DNA of 64,000 bases from Dugong dugon. Taxonomy: Eukaryota; Chordata; Mammalia; Sirenia; Dugongidae. The notes beneath the pieces are model-generated. The model ran no database searches. It worked only from the letters and a program-made list of their open reading frames with translations, and was not told where the DNA came from. The translations under genes were made by a program, and so were the position numbers. Numbering within the stretch: the first letter of the stretch is position 1; the number at the start of each line of letters is the position of its first letter. Shown piece by piece: positions 23,454-35,248 of this stretch. Location: contig CM057464.1 in NCBI GenBank assembly GCA_030035585.1, forward strand, positions 30,211,465 to 30,275,464, in the 5' to 3' direction.

Positions 23454-24669
23454 AAACTATTACATGGATCTCTTTTTTTCCCCTTTCCTTTTCTTTCTTT
23501 CTTTTTTTCTTTTGTTTATATTGTTAATGAGTATAGAGTGGCAGAAAATAAGAAGTAGGGCATGGATTGTTATGCAGTTTTCAGCTGAAATAAATGAAGT
23601 GCATTGTTGAAATAATCTTGTACAAGGAATAACCATGAAAATTACGGATTTGAATATATAAAATTATGTTTTTAGGCACAAAGTAACTTGCTATTCCTCC
23701 AGACAAAATGATCGCTTAGACATTAACAAATGAGTAAATGTAACTGTGATGGATAAAGTAAAAAAGAACCAGCAACACACAGATTTATTTTTCCATAAAG
23801 TGCAGAAGGACATAAAAGTGGGGGATGGGGAAGGAGATTGGTAAATATCTTTCTGTTTTGGCTAAATTTATAGCGTTTGAAAAATGGCTGTTGGTATTTT
23901 GACAAACAGCCTGCATTCCACTTTATCCATTCTTGGTTTTGATTTACTGTAATGTACATCTGAATGCTGGAACCCAGCAGGTTTGTGATCATTCATATTT
24001 CTCTCAGGTGAAATTAAACTGGTGTAAAGCTCTACCAGCATTACCTATATATTGTTAAACAATAATTCTGCAAATAACTTCTCTAAGACTTCCAGAATAC
24101 TGAAAGCACATTTACACAAATTACAGGGCACAGTCAAAATTCACTGGGCTTACTTAAGTGGTGAGGGAAACCTTAATATCAACTACATTATTTATTTTTC
24201 TGACATAATGATGATATTGCTCTCACATTTTACCTAAATCTTCAGCTTTAGTCCTGAAAGAAAAGAGCAAAGCAATACTTCTTCCCATGTATTTGCTGGA
24301 GCAGTGCTACCACATGAATCTAGTGTGCTTTTCTTGATAGGAAAGCAATTGGGACAGATTGTATTTTCTTCAAAAAGTCAGGAAGCCGGAGTCTTATTCC
24401 TAGTTCTTCTACTTATTCATTGTGTGCCTTTCTGTCACCTCATACCCACTACAATGGAGTGAAGTCTCTTTCTAATCTCATAAGATCTCAAGTTGCAGGT
24501 GGGGTGGGGGCAAATGTATTTGTTGGAAAATGATAGGGCTATCAAAAATATATGCAATCAGCGACATAAGCTGTGAAGCATAAATCAAGTTCATTCTGAT
24601 ATAGGGTAAAAATGTAATTTTTTAATGAAGATAAGAGAAGAAGAACTATTAGGAATATGGTATACTACT
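23454..24669. other. Intergenic sequence, pyrimidine tract, possible MIR scrap
   Basis: No gene. A C/T-only stretch lies at about 23470-23514. Bases 24384-24445 (CCTAGTTCTTCTACTTATTC, then TGTGTGCC) could be the core of a MIR element, but the match is short. Confidence 0.4.
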
Positions 24670-24778
24670 CAACTAATAAGGAGCCCTGGTTGTGCAGTGG
24701 TTAAGCGCTTGGACGCTAACCATAAGCTTGGTGGTTCAAACCCACCCAGAGGCTCCAATCAGCTCCTGTAAAGATTAC

Positions 24779-24953
24779 CTGTTGCCATTGAGTAGAGTCC
24801 AATTCATAGTGAGCCTATAGTTTCCAAGGCTGTAAATCTTTACAGAAACAGTCTGCCACATCTTTCTCCCATGGAGCTGCTGGTTGGTTTGAACCACCTA
24901 TCTTTCAGTTACCAGCCAAGGGCTTAACCATTGCATCATCAGGGCTCCTTCCA
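24779..24953 (-). mobile_element. AfroSINE, minus, nested
   Basis: Flanked by TAAAGATTAC at 24769-24778 and 24954-24963. The head at the right is GCATCATCAGGGCTCC and the tail at the left is GTTGCCATTGAGTAGAGTCC. Confidence 0.87.
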
Positions 24954-25017
24954 TAAAGATTACAGCCAGCGAAACCCTATGGGGGCAATTCTACTCTATC
25001 CTATAGGGTTGCTATGA

Positions 25018-25179
25018 ACCAAAAACCAAACCCATTGTCATCGAGTCAATTCCGACTCATAGCGACCCTATAGGACAGAGTAGAAATGCCCCATAGGGTT
25101 TCCAAGGAGCAGCTGGTGGACTCAAACTGTTGACCCTTTGGTTAGCAGCCATAGCCTGTGGTAGCTCTTAACCACTGTG
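25018..25179 (-). mobile_element. AfroSINE, minus, nested
   Basis: Flanked by a 16-base duplication with two mismatches (TATAGGGTTGCTATGA at 25002-25017; TATAGGGTGGCTACGA at 25180-25195). The tail is CATCGAGTCAATTCCGACTC. The outer end of the head is missing. Confidence 0.87.
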
Positions 25180-25317
25180 TATAGGGTGGCTACGAGTCAG
25201 AATCAACTCAATGATGTACAAGAACAACAACCCACCTAACTCTAGTACCTCAGTTACAATCTCAATCTCTCCTGCCCTCTTGAAATTATTTGTTAATAAT
25301 AACCAAGGGTAGTTTAG

Positions 25318-25790
25318 CATTGTTTGTTGTTGTTAACTTCTGTCAAGTCAACTTCGACTAATGGTAACTCCATGTACAACAGAACAAAACATTGTCAGGC
25401 CCTGCATTATCCTCACGATCTCCAGCATGTTTAACTCTATGTTTGGCTATTGTGCCAGTCCATCTCACCAAGGGTCTCTCACATCTTCATTGGTCCTCTG
25501 CTTCACCAAACATGATGGTGTCTTCTAGCAATCAGTCCTTTTGTGACATGTTGAAAGCATGTGAGTCAGACAATGTTTTACTATGATTCGTAAGACTTCC
25601 ATTGACTAATTTTCAGAAGTAGATCTGAAAGTCTTTCTTCCTACTCTGTCTTAGTCTGGAAGCTCCAGTGAAATCTGTCCACCATGAGTGACCTTGCTCA
25701 TGTTTGAAATACTGGTGGCATAGCTTCCAACATCATAACAACATGCAAGCCACCATGGTATGACAAACTGACAGGTGCTGGTAGCACAAA
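25318..25790 (-). mobile_element. RTE-type LINE, 3' fragment, minus
   Basis: Reverse-complement counterpart of 9440-9887. The (GTT)n-type 3' end is on the left (TTGTTGTTGTTAACTTCTGT), followed by ACTCCATGTACAACAGAACA. The block AATCTGTCCACCATGAGTGA lies on the right. It is 5' truncated. Confidence 0.8.
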
Positions 25791-25798
25791 CTTTAGTG

Positions 25799-26020
25799 GC
25801 ATTAAAATGTAGTGGCTGAGGATATATGACTTAATGTGAAAGAAACGTGGGTTTGAGTCCTGGCCCACACTTGCTTTTGTATGATTATGGACAGGTTACA
25901 TTCTAAACTTGAAGTTTAAGCTTAAAATGCATATGATAAAAGTACCTACCTCATAAGAATTTCAAGTGGTAGTGAATGTAAAGTGTTTAGCACATTGCAA
26001 AACGCACAGTAAATGTAAAA
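25799..26020 (+). repeat. MIR element, plus
   Basis: Follows the MIR order: GTAGTGGCTGAGGATATATG, then GGGTTTGAGTCCTGGC (tRNA-like B box), then GATTATGGACAGGTTACATT, then AAAAGTACCTACCTCATAAG, and TAAAGTGTTTAGCACATTGC at the end. Confidence 0.82.
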
Positions 26021-26137
26021 TAATCTTCATATTGTTATTATCATGGAGATTCAGTTGTTAAGATAATTAATGTCACTATTCATTAGAGGCCAAAGTCAGG
26101 ACAGTGATAATTCTGAATACAACAGGATGTTGCATTC

Positions 26138-26297
26138 GGAGTCCTAGTGGCTCAGTGGTAAAGAGCTCGGCTACTAATAAAAAAATTGTAGTTCAAATCC
26201 ACCAGCCGCTCCTTGGAAACCCTAGGGGGCACTTCTACTCTGTCCTAAAGGGTCATTATGAGTTGGAATTGACAGCAATGGGTTTTTTGGTTTGGTG
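26138..26297 (+). mobile_element. AfroSINE, plus
   Basis: Short body type: GGAGTCCTAGTGGCTCAGTG head, GTTCAAATCCACC B box, and a GGGTTTTTTGGTTTGG tail. Flanked by GTTGCATTC (26129-26137) and GTTGTATTC (26298-26306), a 9-bp duplication with one mismatch. Confidence 0.87.
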
Positions 26298-26496
26298 GTT
26301 GTATTCAACTCAACTTCACATGGTGAGAGTGCAGCGATATAAATGAATGCAATCTTACAGAGTTCTTCAATTTTCCAGGAATCAACAGGAGAGGCAGCTT
26401 TTGTAGATTTTCAGAAGTACTGGAGACAATTTTGACAGCAACTAGATTTCCCTCTGAGCCTGTGGGGATAGAGCTAGAGATGTAAATGCACCAATA

Positions 26497-26685
26497 CAGT
26501 AAAACCTGGGAAAGTTGGAACCTGTGTAAAGTGGAAACCTGTCAGAGAAGGAAAACTCAAATATTTTCCACTAATATAGAGCGATAGAAAAGTGGTAAGA
26601 CTGCACCCCATCAAAGGCAGAAAACTTGTGAGACCCGGAAAAATAAGGCAGTTCTGTTGAGTTCTGGCTCTCACAGTTTTCACTG
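26497..26685. mobile_element. Tigger/pogo-like MITE with TA target
   Basis: A 189-bp element starting CAGTAAAACCTGGGAAAGTT and ending AGTTTTCACTG; the reverse of its right end (CAGTGAAAACTGTGAGAGCC) resembles the left end. It is bracketed by TA dinucleotides (26495-26496 and 26686-26687), the Tc1/mariner-pogo target. It has no coding capacity. I infer the superfamily from the ends and the TA site; the family name is not known to me. Confidence 0.68.
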
Positions 26686-26687
26686 TA

Positions 26688-28546
26688 GTGACAATTTTCA
26701 CTTGAAAAATTGGTGATGGATAAAGAGTCTCAAACTACAGAACAATCTGCTAGTAAGAAGTAGGAGAAAGTGAGCAGAAAAGAGCTAGAAATTTCACTTG
26801 CTTGAAGAATCTCCTTGTAGTCTGTTCAGGGAGTTGCTTAAATAAATTCAGTGACTGAAGAACTAGAGGCGAAACAACTCACTTTGCCCAGGCAGAGCAC
26901 TGGTAGATTGTGGAGAAAGTATAGTTCCCCTGCAGTGATTCTTTCTCCCCCAAAGGCAGAAAGCTAGCTGATCCAGGGCTCCTCTCAAGATTCACTGGTT
27001 TTCCTGTTTCCACACGTGGACATTAGTTATATTACTGTCTAACAATATCTGCTGGATGCTTATCTCACAGGGATAGAGTTAGAATTAATGGTATGAATTT
27101 TGCCAGGCACTTCAAGACCCCTGGAAATATGCCACATAAATATCTTATGATTGTATACATTATTCCTCCAGCCTGTTTTGTACTAAAGAGAGGAAGACAC
27201 TTGATATGCATTTATGTAGCAAATGCATTGATATTTCTTTTAATAAGGCTCAGATTTCACTGATTTTATTTTCTGAGAAAAGGTAATTAAAAAAATAAAT
27301 TTTCTGCTTTTTCTTTGTCACTCATCAGTTATTTACATTATATTCATATTCTTACTAGATATCCCCTTATCTAATATATTTTAATTCTTGGAAATAATCA
27401 CACCAAATCTATCTCAATATTATTTTTTTTCAAGCACATCTGTTCCCTCCCTACCATCTGGTCTTCTCTCATCTTTTAAGAAGTTGTAAGAAGATTATCT
27501 GAAACAAAGAGATTGAAAGTACATAAAATAAAGTCTATATATTACTATCAGGTCTCATGTAGAGAAAAATCAATATATATTTCTTTAGTGAAAGAACATA
27601 TTTTATGCCCAGATAATTAAGCCAATATCATGCATTAACCTCAGTTAAAGAACAAGGGCAACGAAAATACTTTAATAAGATGAACAGATTGGTAACCAGT
27701 AGAGCCAGCTTCTTCCTAATGCATCCTAATGCATGCACTCTGTCCTGATTCATTGCAAAGGCTTGGGCACACAGAGAGGATGTGTTTCTGCATATCTGTT
27801 AAACTGTTCTGTTTATGAGAAAGGGAAACTTTCCATAGCAGTATGCTGTGGATATTTTCCCCCTCAAAGCCACAATGAATTATTTAGTACTTGATTTGTC
27901 AAAGGAAAGCTTGGCTACACTACAGTGACAGAGTTATGCTGTAGAAATAGAATATTGTTTAAGAAATTATTGGTGCAAAAAAGGCAACTGAAGCAGAAGG
28001 CACAGTTGGTTTTTCAAATATACATACACAGCACTCACATTTATCATAATTCAGAGGCTTTATGGGAAAAAATTTCTAGCATGCTTTGCCTTTATAAAAC
28101 TGTCTTTTATGTTCTGTGTGCATCTGTTGACTGGCTTTGTCCCCAACCCCCTTCTCTCTAGCCTCTGTATTGATTTTTTAAGGGTCTCTTTATGTTACTT
28201 GTATTAAAAATAAATAGAATATTTCTTTATGTGATCAAAAGGTCATCTCCTGATTTCCTAGTTCTGAATCCCATATTGTATGGAATTACTTAAGATGTTC
28301 TGAATTTCATTTTTTACTTCCATTATTTTTTTAAAAAAATAATTGTATCTCTCTTTAAACTGATGATTTGCAAATTCAGTCTCCTTGTGTGCTTAGATGA
28401 CAATGCAGACAGCCCTCCTCACTTTGCCCAGTTTTGATATACACAAATTTCTGTTATCAGAGTTTAATTATATAACACTTTTCCCCAACAACATGGTAGT
28501 TCCAATTTCAGTTACTACTGTATAATAACTGTGAATAATTGCATGA
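26688..28546. other. Intergenic sequence, nothing recognised
   Basis: About 1.86 kb of AT-rich DNA with only short open frames. No repeat family is recognised. Confidence 0.5.
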
Positions 28547-28754
28547 GGAGTATCTGGGTGGTGCAACAGTTAATGTGCTTGGCTGTTAACTGAAAGGTTG
28601 GAGATTCACATCCACCCAGAGGTGCCTTGGAAGAAAGGCCTGCGGATCTATGTCTAAAAAAATCATCCATTGTGAAAACCCTACGGTGCACAGTTCTTGT
28701 CTGATGCATATGCGGTTGCCATGAGTCAGAATCTACTCCAGGGCAACTGGTTTT
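28547..28754 (+). mobile_element. AfroSINE, RTE-body variant, plus
   Basis: Perfect 10-bp flanks AATTGCATGA at 28537-28546 and 28755-28764. The body includes GAAGAAAGGCCTGCGGATCT and GCCATGAGTCAGAATCTACT. Confidence 0.9.
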
Positions 28755-29141
28755 AATTGCATGAAGTGACCATCTTGGCACTTCTTTCAAAGTCTGTTGA
28801 TGATTGGTCGCTGTGCACCTGTTGCTCAGCACATTCACAGATAACATAATGCGTAGTTGTCTTTCCTTCATGTTTCTTAGTGACAAAACCATGGGACATT
28901 ATACAAAAATAGATAACTGAAAGAGAAAATAGGCCAACCAAAATGAAAGTGCACCAAAGAGATAAAACATGATAATGATAGAAGTGGTATTAGAATTGAA
29001 CGTAAATGGAGTTACAGAAGGTATAACTGATCATGGGAATGTTTGGCACTGCTGTCACCATTAAAGAGACTCTAGATATGAAGCCCAAGGAACTTAGTGA
29101 AGGCAAACTTAATGACGTAAATGCAGAATGTAGCTGTGACA

Positions 29142-29849
29142 GCGCAGAGTTCTGGGGACCGAACATCTAGCTCAATTGGCATACACAGTTTATAAAGAAA
29201 ATGTTCTACATTCTACCTTAGTGAGTAGCATCTGGGGTCTTAAAAGCCTGTGAGCAGCCACCTAAGATTCTCCACTGGTCTCATCCCTTTGGGAGCAAGG
29301 GAGAATGAAGAGAACAGCATACAAGGAAAAGATTAGTCCAAAGGACTAATGGACCACAACTACCACGGCCTCCACCAGACTGAGTAGAGTACAACTAGAT
29401 GGTGCCCAGCTACCACCACTGACTGCTCTGACAGGGATCACAACAGAAGGTCCCAGACAGAGCTGGAGAAAAATGTAGTACAAAATTCTAACTCACAAAA
29501 AAAGACAGACTTACTGGCCTGACAGAGACTGGAGAAACCCCAGGAGTACGGCCCCTGGACACCCTTTTAGCTCAGTAATGAAATCACTCCCGAGGTTCAC
29601 TGTTCAGCCAAAGATTAGACTGCCCTATAAAACAAAATAAGACTAATGGGGCACAACAGTCTAGGTACAAGGACTAGAAGGCAAGCGGGAACAGGAAAGC
29701 TGGTAATAGGGAACCCAAGGTTGAGAAAGGACAGTGTCGACATGTCGTGGGGTTGTTAACCAATGTCATAAAACAATATGTGTACTAACTGTTTAATGAG
29801 AAACTATTTGTTCCATAAACCTTCATCCAAAGTACAATAAATAAATAAA
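29142..29849 (+). mobile_element. 5'-truncated L1 insertion (3' UTR only)
   Basis: A 708-bp piece of distal L1 3' UTR, from GGGGACCGAACATCTAGCTC to a (AAATA)n-type tail after ACAATAAATAAATAAA. It is flanked by GTAGCTGTGACA (29130-29141) and GTAGTTGTGACA (29850-29861), a 12-bp duplication with one mismatch. It has one copy of the terminal segment, unlike the piece at 16977. Confidence 0.9.
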
Positions 29850-30195
29850 GTAGTTGTGACAAAATGAATGAAGGTATCCCAGAGAAAATGACACTGACAA
29901 AAACTTTCACGCTAAAGGAACTCTTGAAAATATTTCACTTCATTGTAAGCACAACGACTAAAATGTTGGAAGCTGGCTGAAATTAGGAAGGTGTATGACA
30001 ATTTGTTAAGTTGTAGAAAAGGTGCTCACTTCTTATTGTAATTTATGTTATGAGAAGAGAGCAAGCACTGTACACATTACTCTTGATGAACATTTTTCAA
30101 AAACTTTAATTTCTAACCTTTCTAATTTTAAAATCACAATGTCCTAAGTAAATATTAATGTTACCATTTTTTTCACTCATCTACTAATTTCTGAA

Positions 30196-30402
30196 AGGAG
30201 CCTGGGTGGCATAATATTAAGCACTGGGCTGCTAACCAAGAGGTTGGTGGTTTGAACCCAGCCAATGGCTCCATGGGAGAAAGACCTGGCAATCTACTCC
30301 TGTAAAGAGTACAACCTAGGAAACCCTATGGGGCAGTTCTACTCTGTCACATGGGGTTGTTATAAGTTGACATCTGCTCGATGGCACCTAACAACAACAA
30401 CG
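30196..30402 (+). mobile_element. AfroSINE, plus, with RTE-type tail
   Basis: Head AGGAGCCTGGGTGGCATAAT, long body (AGACCTGGCAATCTACTCCT), and a tail GATGGCACCTAACAACAACA that is the same as the RTE 3' terminus. Confidence 0.9.
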
Positions 30403-30660
30403 CATTCATTTATAACTGGACAGTAAGAGGTTTTAATGTCAAAATTTTATGTCAAAAATTTTAAAGGTTAGGAAACGATCATAATATTTCCCATTGACTG
30501 TTAAGGTCATGTTGTACAGTTTCAGCTTGCATGGTCATTTTCACAGTTCCATCAAGTACTGCCCGTTCTTATATGTTTAAAATGTAGGAAAGCTGTAATT
30601 AGTTAATACAGTATTTTAAGAATTTAAAACCTATGTCACATGAACTGCTACAAATCATGG

Positions 30661-31239
30661 ATATACTTTGTTCTGAGGCCATTTTGTAAATGTGTTCTAT
30701 AGAACCCATGTCTCAGAAAACCCAGTTCAAGATAGTGGGCCAGGCAGCCCACAGGCGTGTTCCTGACCTAAGCTGGATCAACTGAATTCTGGCTCCCAGA
30801 GACTTAGCCTTGGAACGTGGAGATACTGACCCAGTTAGTTGGTGGCACTAAAGCTCGGAGCCCAAGTAGGATCTGGGCTGGAATGACTGTCTTCTGTCAT
30901 GTGCATGAAGTAGCAGAAGAGCTAGACTGCAAAGAAAGAGAAGAATGAAGAGATGCTGAGAGAACCAGCAGCAAGAGACCATGTGATCAGAGGGAGAATC
31001 CCCTGAGCTTCCTGAGGCCATGAAAGTTTTTTCCAGGGTTTTCCAAAGCCCAGTTTCATATATTTGCTCTTGAGTTCCATGAGGTTCTTCTAATAATCTT
31101 TATTTTAGATGAAGCAAGGTATTTTGTCACTTGCAAAAGTTTTCTAAGACTGTAATCATTCCATGTGAAATCTCCAGGTATTCATACTACAAAATAAAAT
31201 ATTTTGATTAATATGTCAAAGACAATTAAGAATTTTTGG
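30661..31239. other. Intergenic sequence, unassigned
   Basis: No gene. The stretch 30670-31010 is G/A-rich and LTR-like in composition (CAGTTCAAGATAGTGGGCCA, GGATCAACTGAATTCTGGCT), but I cannot place it in a family. Confidence 0.4.
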
Positions 31240-31300
31240 ACTTCGGGCAACGTGATGCTCTAGGCATCATGCTGTCCCTCCATAGCAAAGATCCGAAAAA

Positions 31301-31591
31301 CTAAGCCAAACAGAGAAAACAGCAATCCTGAGACCCTAAAACATCAAATGAAGAGATAAAGAACTCAGCCAAGCACCAAACAGAGTGACAAAATGACAGA
31401 GAATGGAGAGCAAGGAGAGGTTCATGCAGAGGTCTCCTATCAGCTAATGCAGCATGGATCCGCCATCTTGGACTCCTATCAGAGACCAGCAAATAGGGGG
31501 TAAGAGAAAGGAGCTTCACAGAGCTTTCAGCAGGAGACAGAACAACCAGTAAACAGCTATATACGCTTTCCCACCCCCCACCCTTCTTCAC
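31301..31591 (-). other. Antisense open frame in L1-C 5' UTR (ORF0-like position)
   Basis: A 96-codon frame antisense to the L1, ending close to the L1 5' end with LAEFFISSFDVLGSQDCC. The C-terminal portion is the same as in L1-D (59723 on) apart from substitutions. An in-frame TGA just upstream cuts it off from the ATG used in L1-D, and it has no strong start of its own. Confidence 0.25.
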
Positions 31592-31998
31592 CCCTGCTCA
31601 GCCTTCTTTGCTTCCCACAGCCACAGTCTCATGGCCGGGAAACACCCGCTGCTTGGATTCCACCTGCCCGCACTGGCCGACTCCCTGAGTGCCAGCTGCT
31701 GGTGTTGCGTTTTTCTGCTTCTCTTGATTTCTTCCTTAACTCTCACCGCCTCCCCCTCCTTTCACTCAAATACCTGGCTCCATGAGCCATCTTTGCTTCT
31801 TCGTAAGTGGCTGCGAAGCTCCGTTCAAGTGTGGAACTTCTTCCCAGTCTGTGCTGCCACACTGGTGGGATCCTGGGGCTTTTTTGTTTGTTTATTTGTC
31901 TTGAATTCTTTGTTTTCTTTTTTTTTTTCTCCAGTAGGGAGCCCATTCTGGCCAGGCAGTGCTACACAGCTTGGGACCTACCCCCTCAGCTTGCGTAG

Positions 31999-32433
31999 AT
32001 GCACAGAGGGATCCCTGAGAACATTACTTTCTTGGTGTTTTGTTTTTTTTTTCTGTTCTTTCGGGGGGGGGGGGGTTCTGGTTCTTTTTTTTTTTTAATT
32101 TGTTTTGTTTTCTTTTCCCTCTTTTTCCCTTTTTGTCTTTCTTCATTACTCAGTTTCTCGTCTCTCTATATCTTCCTTCTCTTCCTGTCCCCTGAATACC
32201 TGGTGCTGAATACCTCTATGCCTTCTAGCCAGGCTGTATTGCAACACCTGGGAGCAACCTCCCCAGTCCTCATAGCTGCAAAGGTGGGATCCCTGGGAAA
32301 TTTGCTGTTCTTTTTTCTTTGTAATTTTTATTTATCTATTCACTCTTTTTTTTTTTTTTCTTCTTCTTCCCCTTTTTGTTTTTCTTCATTTCATAGTCTT
32401 TCATCTCTCCACTCCAATGGCAAGCTCCCCTAA
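31999..32433 (+). other. Sense open frame in L1-C 5' UTR, hydrophobic
   Basis: An ATG-started frame of 144 codons, rich in F, L and S. It shares SLYIFLLFLSPEYLVL and MPSSQAVLQHLGAT with the counterpart in L1-A. It spans the 13-G run, which in translation gives a glycine run. A stop-poor pyrimidine tract could explain it. Confidence 0.25.
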
Positions 32434-32909
32434 CACTCTTTTTTGTTTGTTTGTATGTTTTTGGCTCCTGTTCCTCTCTCCTCTCTCCCATATCCATCTT
32501 AGCTCCACACATCGCAATCTCCACCTACCTGCACAGTGCGCTTAACGTCACACCACCAAGGAGCACAGGCATAGCCTACCAGAACCTGCCTTACACTGAT
32601 TACTGATCTGACTTGGTGCCTGTAGTAAGTGCCAGAAACAATCCATCCCAGCAACTCCTCTTCTGATAAACCTGCACTGCTGTACCATATCTGAGCAACT
32701 GACCTGCCAACTGGAGAAGGAGGCAAAAAGTATTGTGCCCACAGACGGTAAACAACAAAGAACACACAGCCCGCATGCTCAGACAGAACAAAATTAAAAA
32801 AAAAAAAAAAGGACAAAACAAACAAATCTACAATCATTAAACGATAAAAGTAACTACTGAACACCCCGAAGACAGCAGACGATATCAAAACATTTACAAA
32901 ACAGGACGG

Positions 32910-33904
32910 ATGGTTCCAGTAGGCATCCAAAATAAAACACCAGATGACCTTCCAGTGGAATAAAATGCACTAGAACTATCTGATAGGGAATTAAAATATC
33001 TAATACTCAGAATTATCCAGGAGTTGAAGCAAAAATCAGACAAAAATGAGGGAAAAAAAGACAAATTCATAGAAAAGGCAGACAAATTTATGGAAAATAC
33101 AGACAGAAAAATGGAAGAATTCAGGAAAATAATGCAGGCACAAAATGTCAAAATAAATTCACAACTAGAAATTATACAAAAACAACAATTAGAAATCCAA
33201 AAGATAAACAACAAAATTTCAGAAGTGCACAGTGTCATTGAAGGGCTGAGGAGCAGATTTGAAATGGTGGAAGACAGGATCAGTGGAATTGAAGATAAAC
33301 ACTTGGATACAACCCTGTTAGAGGAAAACTTAGAAAAAAGAACAAAGAAAAATGAAGAGACCCTGAGAATTGTGTGGAATACAATCAAAAGCAAAACTTT
33401 GCAAGTGACCAGAGTTCCAGAACAAGGGGAGAAAACAGAAAACACAGAGAGGATCACTGAAGAACTGCTGACAGAAAACTTCCCCAATAACATGAAAGAT
33501 GAAAAGCTGGCCATCCAAGAAGCTCAACGAACCCCATATGGGAGAGACCCCAAAAGAAAATCACATTCACCAGAACCAAAGACAGACAAAGAATCCTGAG
33601 AGCAGCTCGTGAAAAACAAGAAGTCACATACAGAGAAGAAACAATAAGACTAAGCTCAGATTATTCGGCAGAAACCATGCAGGCAAGGAGACAATGGGAT
33701 GACATATGTAAGACCTTGAGAGAAAAAAATTGCAAGCCAAGAATAATATATCCTGCAAAACTCTTGTTCAAATATGATGGTGAAATTAGGTCATTTCCAG
33801 ATAAACAGAAATTAAGGGAAAATGTAAAAACCAAACCAAACTTACAAGAATTATTAAAGGGAGTCCTTCGATCTGAGAACAAACAACTTCAGCTCACAGG
33901 CTGA
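32910..33904 (+). pseudogene. L1-C ORF1 relic
   Basis: From the ATG at 32910 (VPVGIQNKTPDDLPVE) to a TGA at 33902-33904, about 331 codons, the usual ORF1p length. The central part (33024-33599) is one long open frame with a charged coiled coil of KADKFMENTDRKMEEF type, followed by the RNA-recognition region (TLRIVWNTIKSKTLQV). The C-terminal domain is at 33677-33904 (KPRIIYPAKLLFKYDGEIRS). A stop near 32958 and a frameshift near 33600 disable it. It is the best preserved ORF1 in the window together with that of L1-D. Confidence 0.87.
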
Positions 33905-35248
33905 ATCTAGGATGCAGGATTGTACTAGCCAGATACCAATCTAGGAAATGAACTCTCAAGGACTATCCAAAACCAAAAGAAATACAGCAGGGAATCAGAA
34001 CAGTTAATTTGTAAATGACAACAACATCAGAACAATAAAATAGGGAATAAACAGTGTAGGTATAGAACCTTCTAATGGAGAGGAAGGCAAGTCAATACCA
34101 AGTAACAATAGACTGCTTCGAACTTAGAAAAATAAGGGCAAATTTCATGGTAACCACAAAGAAAGTTAACAAACATACTCATAAAAATAAAGAGGAAAAC
34201 ATAAAGTCTCAGTAAAAACAAAACCTGCAAAAACAAAAGAAATGAAAAAAAAAACACAAACTAAAGGAATTTCAGCACAGGTGAGTAAGAACATAGAAAA
34301 AGTCAGCTCCACAAAAAAAAAGCACTACGAAATGACAGCCATAAACTCACATCTATCAATAATTACACTGAATGTAAATGGATGCAGTGCACCCATAAAG
34401 AGACGGAGAGTGACAGAATGGATAAAAAACAGGATCCATCAATATGCTGTCTACAAGAGACACACCTTAGAAACAAATACACAATTTTATTAAAAATCAA
34501 GGGTTGGAAAAAAATATATCAAGCTAACAACTACCAAAAAACAGCAGGAGTGGCGATACTAATCTCAGACAAAATAGACTTTAAAACAAAATCCACCAGA
34601 AAAGACAAAGAAGAACACTATATAATGACTAAGGGGATTCTCCGTCATGCTGACATAACCATAATAAACACCTACACATCCAATGACCAGGCTCCAAAAT
34701 ACATAAAACAAACTCTAACAACACTGACAAGAGAAAATGACAGTTCCACAATGATAGTAGGAGGCTTCAATACACCACTCTCAGTAAAGCACAGAACAAC
34801 TAGAGAGAAACTCAGCAAAGATACAGAAGACCTAAAGGGCACAATCAACCAACTGGACCTCATAGGCATATACAGAACACTCCATCCAACAGCTGCAAAG
34901 TACACATTCTTTTCCAATACACATGGAATGTTCTCCAGAATAGAGCACATCTTAGGCCACAGAGTAATCCTCAACGAAATCCAAAACATTGAGATAATAC
35001 AAAGTATCTTCTCTGACCATAATGCCATCAAGGTAGAAATTAACTACAGAAACAGCAAGGAAAAAAAAATCAATTACATGGAAAGTGAATAATACCCTGC
35101 TTACATATCACTGGGTAAAAGAAGAAATCACAGAGGGAATCAAAAATTCCTAGAATCAAACGAGAATGAAAACACATCATACCGAAACCTTTGGGACACA
35201 GCAAAGGCAGTCCTCAGAGGACAATTTATAGCAATAGATGCACACATC

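Larger units (their letters stand above)
24670..25232 (+). mobile_element. AfroSINE, plus, split twice by other SINEs
   Basis: Three blocks (24679-24778, 24954-25017, 25180-25232) join into one plus-strand SINE: GGAGCCCTGGTTGTGCAGTG head, TAAAGATTACAGCCAGCGAA body, CGAGTCAGAATCAACTCAAT tail. Each gap is a minus-strand SINE with its own target-site duplication. Confidence 0.87.
28755..30660 (+). pseudogene. Tigger/pogo-like transposase relic, interrupted
   Basis: The best-supported coding remnant is on the plus strand around 29900-29985, which translates to FTLKELLKIFHFIVSTTTKM followed by LEAG. This resembles the C-terminal region of Tigger1-type transposase as I recall it (TLKxLxxIFHxIxSAKDKMLEAD). 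Upstream codons at about 29080-29130 (KPKELSEGKLNDVNAE) join it once the L1 insertion at 29142-29849 is removed. Stops follow soon after. Bases 30450-30600 have non-coding similarity to the same class in my judgement, more weakly. The terminal repeats were not located, so the outer limits are approximate. Confidence 0.4.
31240..32909 (+). promoter_or_regulatory. L1-C 5' UTR / internal promoter region
   Basis: Starts near CTTCGGGCAACGTGATGCTC, the decayed form of the L1 5' end. It contains a single copy of the 280-bp unit (about 31545-31830), then a pyrimidine-rich block with a 13-G run at 32063-32075, then a GC-richer stretch up to ORF1. It is collinear with L1-A and L1-D. Confidence 0.75.

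Noticed and set aside
28515..28892. 125-codon open frame on the minus strand
   Set aside because: It runs through an AfroSINE with its target duplication, so it cannot be an old gene.
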